In this document: positions 59,245 to 64,000 of the stretch, piece by piece
Position numbering within the stretch: position 1 is the stretch's first letter
Layout: every line of letters begins with the position of its first letter
Origin: an uncultured delta proteobacterium
GTDB lineage: Bacteria > Myxococcota_A > UBA9160 > JAFDET01
Assembly (NCBI GenBank): GCA_947259215.1
Contig: CAMYLJ010000004.1
Coordinates: 140,011 to 204,010 of the forward strand
DNA: 64,000 nt
Direction: 5' to 3'
Made by a program: the position numbers and the translations under genes
The notes under the pieces: model-generated
The model's input: the letters and a program-made list of their open reading frames with translations, nothing else
Databases searched by the model: none
What the model was told of the DNA's origin: nothing

Positions 59245-60804
59245 ATGTCGTGGAAGCCCGAGCTGGAGGAGCTGGCCCGCCGCCGGAAGCTGGCCGAGCG
59301 CATGGGGGGCGAGGAGCGGATCGCCCGTGCCCGCGCCGCCGGCCGGCTCACGGTGCGCGAGCGCATCGACCGGCTCCTCGACGAGGGGAGCTTCCGCGAG
59401 ACCGGCAGCCTGGCCGGAGCCGGGGAGTACGACGACGCCGGCCGGCTGGTCGGCTTCCGTCCCTCCAACTTCGTGTGCGGCCGCGGTCGCATCGCGGGCC
59501 GCGAGATCGTCGTGGGCGGCGACGACTTCACGGTGCGCGGCGGCGCGGCGGACGGAGCCGTGGGCAACAAGATGGGTTGGGCCGAGAAGGCCGCGCGCGA
59601 CCTGCGCCTGCCCCTGGTGCGGCTGGTGGACGGCACGGGCGGCGGCGGCAGCGTGAAGCAGCAGAAGACCCTGCGCCGGTCCTACGTGCCCTTCGTGCCG
59701 GACTGGGACGTGTCGGTGGCACTGCTGTCGCAGGTACCCGTGGTGGCGGCGGCGCTCGGACCCGTGGCGGGCCTGGGCGCCGCGCGGGTGGCGGCGTCGC
59801 ACTTCTCCGTCATGGTGCGGGAGACGAGCCAGGTCTTCGTGGCCGGCCCTCCGGTGGTGCGCCGCGCCCTCGGACGCCACGTCGACAAAGAGGAGCTCGG
59901 CGGCTCGCACATCCACGCCCACGGCAGCGGCGTCGTCGACAACGAGGCCGCGAGCGAGGACGAAGCCCTGGCCCAGGTGCGGCGCTTCCTCTCCTACCTG
60001 CCGGACTCCGTGTGGCAGGTCCCGCTCCAGGTGCCCTGCGAAGAAGACCCGCAGCGTCGCGAAGAGGAGCTGCTGTCCATCGTGCCCCGCGAGCGGCGCC
60101 GGATCTACGACATGCGCCGGCTGCTCGGCCTGGTGCTCGACCACGGCTCGCTCTTCGAGCTCGCGCCGGGATTCGGTCGTCCGCTGATCACGGGGTTGGC
60201 CCGGCTGGGGGGAGTCGCGGTGGGCGTGCTGGCCAACGACCCCAAGCACCGCGCCGGTGCGCTCGACGCCGCCGCCTCGGAGAAGTGGACCCGCTTCGTC
60301 GACCTGTGCGACACGTTCCACCTGCCGGTCGTGAACTTCGTCGACAATCCGGGCTTCATGGTGGGCGAGGAGGCCGAGCGCCGGGGCACGGTGCGTGCCG
60401 GCGTGCGCGCGCTTTGCGCCGTCTACCAGGCGTCGGTGCCGTGGGCGGCGATCCTGGTGCGCAAGGTGTTCGGGGTCGCCGGGGCGGGCAACACCGCACA
60501 CGACCGCATGAACGTCCGCTACGCCTGGCCGTCGGGTGAGTGGGGATCGCTCCCCATCGAGGGCGGTGTCGAGGCGGCGTATCGGCGCCAGCTGGAGGCT
60601 TCCGACGACCCGGACGCACTGCGCGAGCGGCTCGAGGCCGAGTTCGCCTCCATGCGCTCGCCCTTCCTGACTGCCGAGTCCTTCGGGGTGGAGGAGATCA
60701 TCGATCCGCGCGACACTCGGCCGCTTCTCGTGGAGTGGGCGGTGCGCGCCCGGGAAATCACATGCTCGCAGCTGGGACCGCGAGCGAGGGGGATGAGACC
60801 GTGA
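59245..60804 (+). CDS. Acyl-CoA carboxylase carboxyltransferase subunit
   Basis: 519 residues, the size of propionyl- or methylcrotonyl-CoA carboxylase beta subunits. Crotonase-fold carboxyltransferase halves show GGDDFTVRGGA, LVDGTGGGGSV, GSHIHAHGSGVVD, VNFVDNPGFMVG and KVFGVAGAGNT. It transfers the carboxyl group from biotin to an acyl-CoA in the cytoplasm. No biotin carboxylase or carrier is nearby. ATG 59245 is preferred over 59236 as TACCAT is 7 nt upstream. The stop overlaps the FKBP start (GTGA). Confidence 0.9.
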   Translation: MSWKPELEELARRRKLAERMGGEERIARARAAGRLTVRERIDRLLDEGSFRETGSLAGAGEYDDAGRLVGFRPSNFVCGRGRIAGREIVVGGDDFTVRGGAADGAVGNKMGWAEKAARDLRLPLVRLVDGTGGGGSVKQQKTLRRSYVPFVPDWDVSVALLSQVPVVAAALGPVAGLGAARVAASHFSVMVRETSQVFVAGPPVVRRALGRHVDKEELGGSHIHAHGSGVVDNEAASEDEALAQVRRFLSYLPDSVWQVPLQVPCEEDPQRREEELLSIVPRERRRIYDMRRLLGLVLDHGSLFELAPGFGRPLITGLARLGGVAVGVLANDPKHRAGALDAAASEKWTRFVDLCDTFHLPVVNFVDNPGFMVGEEAERRGTVRAGVRALCAVYQASVPWAAILVRKVFGVAGAGNTAHDRMNVRYAWPSGEWGSLPIEGGVEAAYRRQLEASDDPDALRERLEAEFASMRSPFLTAESFGVEEIIDPRDTRPLLVEWAVRAREITCSQLGPRARGMRP

Positions 60805-61262
60805 AGACGACGACGTGGCTGCTGGGATTGCTGCTCTGCGCGAGCCCGGCCTTTGGGGAGCATCACGAAGGCGAGGCGAAGGCCGAGAAGGCCGAGCCGA
60901 CCGAGATGGCCGAGGAGAAGAAGGTTGAGACGTTTCCGTCCGGCCTGGTCATCGAGCACGAGAAGATCGGCAGCGGCGCGAGCCCGAAGTCCACGGACAA
61001 GGTGACCGTCCACTACCACGGCACCTTCGAGCTGAACGGCAAGGTCTTCGACAGCTCCGTCGACCGCGGACGCCCGGCGACCTTTCCGCTGAACCGCGTG
61101 ATCCCGTGCTGGACCGAGGGGCTGCAGAAGATGAAGGTCGGCGGCAAGGCGAAGCTCACCTGCCCACCGAAGATCGCCTATGGGCCCGCGGGCGCGCCGC
61201 CGCGGATCCCGCCCAACTCCACCCTGATCTTCGAGGTGGAGCTCTTCTCCATCGACAAGTAG
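60801..61262 (+). CDS. FKBP-type peptidyl-prolyl isomerase, exported
   Basis: 153 residues. A signal peptide (WLLGLLLCASPAFG) and a charged Glu/Lys linker precede an FKBP domain (about 50-152: VTVHYHGTFELNGKVFDSS, FPLNRVIPCWTEGLQKMKVGGK, YGPAGAPPRIPPNSTLIF). It accelerates folding of proteins in the periplasm. GTG 60801 overlaps the carboxyltransferase stop by 4 nt. Confidence 0.9.
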   Translation: MKTTTWLLGLLLCASPAFGEHHEGEAKAEKAEPTEMAEEKKVETFPSGLVIEHEKIGSGASPKSTDKVTVHYHGTFELNGKVFDSSVDRGRPATFPLNRVIPCWTEGLQKMKVGGKAKLTCPPKIAYGPAGAPPRIPPNSTLIFEVELFSIDK

Positions 61263-61289
61263 CAAGCAGGGCGGCTCGCAGAGTCGCCC

Positions 61290-61325
61290 TGCGCGCAGCG
61301 AGCCGCAGGCAAGCGGAGCTCAGCC
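61290..61325. repeat. Short dispersed repeat, copy D (similar to 29743-29779)
   Basis: GCGCGCAGCGAGCCGCAGGC and AGCGGAGCTCA, in the gap between the converging FKBP and phosphatase genes. The gap also holds the stem GCAGGGC/GCCCTGC (about 61266-61292). Confidence 0.45.
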
Positions 61326-61326
61326 G

Positions 61327-61977
61327 CTACTTGCGACCGCCGCCGAGATCGCGCGGATCGACGGAGCCCACGCCGGTCAGGTGGTCCGTCACGTTGAAGC
61401 GCCCCAGCCGCGGCTGCGGGTCGAGGATCAGCTCCGAGAGGGCGCAGTTGTCCATCACCCGGCGCCAGGAGTTGAGGCTGTCGTCCAGCAGCAGGCCGAG
61501 GCCGATGCTCATGGCGCCGCCGTGGGACACCACCACCGTGCGCTCGCCCGGGTGCGCCCCGGCGATGCGACGCAGGGCGCTCGCGACGCGCTCGGCCACC
61601 TGGCGCACGGACTCGCCGCCCTCGGGCGCGAAGTCCGGGTCGTCGCGGATCCGCGTCCAGAAGTCTTCCTGCTCCAGCAGCTCGCGGAAGGGCCGGCCTT
61701 CCCAGCTGCCGAGATGGTATTCGCCCAGCTCCGGGTCCACGCGCGGGTCGAGGCCCAGGCTCTCGCCGATGGCGGCCGCCGTGTGGGCCGCGCGCTGGAG
61801 GTGGGAGGAGTAGAGAGCGGCGGCGCCGCCGCCACCGTCGGCCAGGTGTGTCGCCACCCGCCGCGCCTGCTCGTGGCCGCGCTCGGAGAGCGGCGTGTCG
61901 GTGGACCCGTGCCACACGCGTTCGGTGTTGGCGGGAGTCTCGCCGTGTCGGATCAGCAGGATCGTCGTGGTGCCCAC
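61327..61977 (-). CDS. Histidine-phosphatase family protein (phosphoglycerate-mutase-like)
   Basis: 216 residues. The phosphorylated His is in LIRHGET, the second in VVVSHGG, and the Arg/Glu in ERGHEQARR and EYHLGSWEG are intact. It may be a broad phosphatase (alpha-ribazole, phosphoserine or sugar). ATG 61977 is divergent from the SDR with 23 nt between. Confidence 0.85.
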   Translation of the reverse strand: MGTTTILLIRHGETPANTERVWHGSTDTPLSERGHEQARRVATHLADGGGGAAALYSSHLQRAAHTAAAIGESLGLDPRVDPELGEYHLGSWEGRPFRELLEQEDFWTRIRDDPDFAPEGGESVRQVAERVASALRRIAGAHPGERTVVVSHGGAMSIGLGLLLDDSLNSWRRVMDNCALSELILDPQPRLGRFNVTDHLTGVGSVDPRDLGGGRK

Positions 61978-61980
61978 GCG

Positions 61981-61998
61981 CCGGATGGTACCATCCGG
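61981..61998. promoter_or_regulatory. Perfect 18-bp palindrome containing bidirectional -10 (phosphatase / SDR)
   Basis: CCGGATGGTACCATCCGG. Its centre ATGGTACCAT contains TACCAT on both strands: 61989-61994 on plus, 6 nt before ATG 62001, and 61990-61985 on minus, 7 nt before ATG 61977. Confidence 0.6.
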
Positions 61999-62000
61999 GG

Positions 62001-62783
62001 ATGGAGATCACCGGAGCCCGGGTCCTCGTCACCGGAGCCTCGCGCGGCATCGGCCGCGCCCTGGCGGCCGGCTTCGCGCGCGGCGGCGCCCGCCTGGCCC
62101 TGGTGGCGCGCAGCGCCGGCCCGCTGGAAGAGCTGGCGCAGGAGCTCGGCGGGGATGCCTACGCGGCCGACCTGACCGATCCCGACGCGGTGGCGGGTCT
62201 CGTGGCGCGCGTCGAGGAGGACGGTCCCGTCGACGTGCTGGTGAACAACGCCGGCGTCTCCAACATAGGCTACGTCCTCGACCAGAAGCCCGAGGAGATC
62301 GAGGTGCTCTTCCGCACCAACCTGCTGACGCCGATCCACCTCTGCCAGCAGGCGATCCCGCGCATGCTGGAGCGCGGGCGGGGCCACATCGTGAACATGG
62401 GGTCGGTGGCGGCGGTGGTGACGCCGCCGGGCCTCGCGCACTACGGGGCCAGCAAGGCCGGGCTGGCCCACTACACGGCGAGCCTGCGGCTCGAGCTGAA
62501 GGGCCTGCCCATCGGCCTGACCCTGGTGCAGATCGGCAGCACCGACACCGAGATGGATGACGCCACCCAGGCCTATCCCCCCTACGAGTTCCTGCGCCGC
62601 GGCCGATCCGTGGACCAGGTGCGCTTCCCCATCGAGCAGGTGGTGGACGGGGTGATCGAGGCGGTGCGGGAGGGCAGGCCCCACGTGGTGCTGCCGCGCT
62701 CCCTGCGCGCGCTGACGTCGCTGGTGGAGATCCCGCGCGGCTTCATGCGCCTGGCCTTCCGCAAGGCCAGTCCGCGTCCCTGA
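62001..62783 (+). CDS. Short-chain dehydrogenase/reductase
   Basis: 260 residues. NAD(P) loop TGASRGIGRAL, NNAG motif VNNAGVSN and catalytic Y-x-x-x-K in HYGASKAG are complete, with Ser in MGSVAAV. Substrate unknown. ATG 62001 shares a palindromic promoter core with the phosphatase. Confidence 0.9.
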   Translation: MEITGARVLVTGASRGIGRALAAGFARGGARLALVARSAGPLEELAQELGGDAYAADLTDPDAVAGLVARVEEDGPVDVLVNNAGVSNIGYVLDQKPEEIEVLFRTNLLTPIHLCQQAIPRMLERGRGHIVNMGSVAAVVTPPGLAHYGASKAGLAHYTASLRLELKGLPIGLTLVQIGSTDTEMDDATQAYPPYEFLRRGRSVDQVRFPIEQVVDGVIEAVREGRPHVVLPRSLRALTSLVEIPRGFMRLAFRKASPRP

Positions 62784-63581
62784 CTAGAGCCCCTCGCCCA
62801 GACGGGCCAGCCCCTCGACCGCGCGCCGGAAAGCCGCCTCGTCGGCCCGGCCCGCACCGTGTACGACGCGCGTCACGCCCACCGCCGCCAGCGCCGCGAT
62901 CTGGTCCCGGGCGCGCGTGGGTTCGTCCAGCGCGAGGGCGGCGAACGTCACCACCTGGGCGTCCGGCTTCTCGGCCCGTAGCGCGCGGATCGGCTCGGCC
63001 AGCTTCTCCGGGTCGCCGCCCAGGGGCATCCAGCCGTCGCCGTAGCGCGCCGCGCGCGCGAGCGCGTGGGGCGGCGCGCCGCCCACGAAGATCGGCGGCC
63101 GGGCGGGGCGCGGGCGGAAGAGGAAGCGCTGGCCGTGGGCCTCCACCTCGTCGTGCTCGAAGCAGCGGCGCAGGAAGTCCAGGGTGGCGTCGGTGATGGC
63201 GCCGCGGCGGCGGCGGTCGATTCCGAGGGCGCGGAACTCCGCGTCCATCCAGCCCGCTCCGACGCCGAGCAGCAGCCGCCCGCCCGAGAGCTCCTGGATC
63301 GTGGCGATCCACTTCGCCGTCGGCAGCGCGGGCCGATAGGGGATCACGAGCACGCCGGTGCCGAGTCCGATCCGGCGCGTGCGTCCCGCCAGGAAGGCCA
63401 GCGACGCCAGCGGGTCCAGGTAGCGCCCCTCGGAGCCCTCGGCGTCGTCGGGCGGGATGGCGATGTGGTCGGTTACCCAGAGCGACTCGAGGCCCGCTTC
63501 CTCGGCGGCCACGGCGCAGCCGGCGAAGACGTCCGGCGCGGACTGGGGACCCATGTTGCGGAGCGCGATGCCGAGCTGCAT
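62784..63581 (-). CDS. LLM-class (luciferase-like) oxidoreductase
   Basis: 265 residues. The TIM-barrel family uses F420 or FMN; signatures SLWVTDHIAIP, GTGVLVIPYRPALPTAKW and LLGVGAGWMDAEF place it among F420-dependent-type LLM enzymes. Actual cofactor use is inferred from the family. ATG 63581, with only 17 nt to the next start. Confidence 0.85.
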   Translation of the reverse strand: MQLGIALRNMGPQSAPDVFAGCAVAAEEAGLESLWVTDHIAIPPDDAEGSEGRYLDPLASLAFLAGRTRRIGLGTGVLVIPYRPALPTAKWIATIQELSGGRLLLGVGAGWMDAEFRALGIDRRRRGAITDATLDFLRRCFEHDEVEAHGQRFLFRPRPARPPIFVGGAPPHALARAARYGDGWMPLGGDPEKLAEPIRALRAEKPDAQVVTFAALALDEPTRARDQIAALAAVGVTRVVHGAGRADEAAFRRAVEGLARLGEGL

Positions 63582-63586
63582 GCCGG

Positions 63587-63593
63587 TATCATA
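63587..63593. promoter_or_regulatory. TATCATA symmetric bidirectional -10 (LLM / SDR)
   Basis: TATCAT on the plus strand (63587-63592), 6 nt before ATG 63599; TATGAT on the minus strand (63593-63588), 6 nt before ATG 63581. Both match TATAAT at five of six positions. Confidence 0.65.
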
Positions 63594-63598
63594 GGCCC

Positions 63599-64000
63599 AT
63601 GCCGAGACGGATCGCCTTCGTCACCGGAGCCAGTCGCGGGATCGGGAAGGCCAGCGCCCTGGCCCTGGCCGAGGCCGGCTTCGACGTGGTGGCCACCGCG
63701 CGCACCGTTCGCGAGGGCGAGAGCGACGCTCCCGGGAGCCTGGAGACCACCGCGGCCGCGGTGCGCGAGCGCGGGCGGGAGTGCCTGGCGCTGCCTCTCG
63801 ACCTGCTCGACCGCCCGAGCATCGATGCCGCGGTGGAGCGGGCGCAGTCGGAGTGGGGCCCGGTCGACCTGCTGCTGAACAACGGCATCTACGTCGGCCC
63901 GGAGACGCTGCAGCACTTCCTGGACCTCTCCCCCGACGCGGTGGAGATGATCCTGCGCGCCAACGTGGTGGCGCCGGTGCACCTGACCCAGCAGCTGCTG
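63599..64000 (+). CDS. Short-chain dehydrogenase (C-terminus beyond window)
   Basis: 134 codons visible. N-terminal NAD(P) loop TGASRGIGKASAL and NNGIYV (in place of NNAG) are present; the Ser-Tyr-Lys site lies beyond the window. The visible part is a classical SDR. Confidence 0.85.
   Translation, partial: MPRRIAFVTGASRGIGKASALALAEAGFDVVATARTVREGESDAPGSLETTAAAVRERGRECLALPLDLLDRPSIDAAVERAQSEWGPVDLLLNNGIYVGPETLQHFLDLSPDAVEMILRANVVAPVHLTQQLL

Overview
The window is about 70% GC and gene-dense. It reads as a chromosomal segment of a Gram-negative, high-GC bacterium. Outer-membrane lipid-transport genes (MlaA, MlaC, an HpnN-type RND protein), a PEP-CTERM metalloprotease, DUF6178 and DUF815 proteins, a W/Mo aldehyde ferredoxin oxidoreductase, a luciferase-like oxidoreductase and a one-domain bacterial histone fit the broad 'deltaproteobacterial' lineages (Myxococcota, Desulfobacterota, Binatota-like). 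That placement is inference. I saw no rRNA, tRNA, CRISPR array, transposase or phage gene, and the long antisense reading frames are high-GC artefacts.

Layout. 1-9.2 kb: edge of an alpha/beta-hydrolase-like gene, a small histone-fold protein, then a minus-strand inositol-phosphate unit (inositol-3-phosphate synthase, bifunctional CDP-alcohol transferase, CocE/NonD hydrolase), DUF6178, a membrane/propeller protein, a tandem aspartic protease and a Nudix hydrolase. 9.2-14.9 kb: ACT-domain regulator, zinc-ribbon protein, DUF815 ATPase, M19 dipeptidase facing a gamma-glutamyltransferase, and a PEP-CTERM metalloprotease. 15-21.5 kb: MlaA, MlaC and an HpnN-like exporter, then hydrolase and M20 peptidase. 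21.5-31.6 kb: aconitase; FadR-type regulator coupled to a GlpD-like dehydrogenase; lipid kinase; queuosine-salvage glycosidase; permease; an apparent periplasmic PheC-AroQ fusion; and a cold-shock-domain gene behind a promoter and attenuator-like hairpin. 31.6-39.7 kb: NAD synthetase, MaoC hydratase, a membrane-anchored aldo-keto reductase with Fe-S tail, DHH phosphoesterase, ApaH, HEAT-like protein. 39.7-49.1 kb: M48 peptidase running without a stop into a MoaD-like domain, then an AOR-moeA-moeA/PBP-tupABC operon that I read as a self-contained tungsten enzyme island. 49-64 kb: membrane protein, SnoaL-like protein, transpeptidase, Nfu scaffold, VOC protein, DUF255 thioredoxin-domain protein, a Kef-type antiporter/HAD/Yip1 operon, carboxyltransferase with FKBP, phosphoglycerate-mutase-like phosphatase, two SDRs and an LLM oxidoreductase.

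Two genome-scale signals recur. First, about two dozen genes have a TANNNT -10-like hexamer ending 6-10 nt before the start codon and no Shine-Dalgarno sequence, which suggests widespread leaderless transcription. In five tightly packed divergent pairs the two hexamers overlap, giving symmetric bidirectional cores (ANNNTANNNT or TATNATA). Second, a 76-nt two-hairpin element bounded by CTAGC/GCTAG occurs three times, each abutting a stop codon and able to supply stop codons to the genes on both sides.
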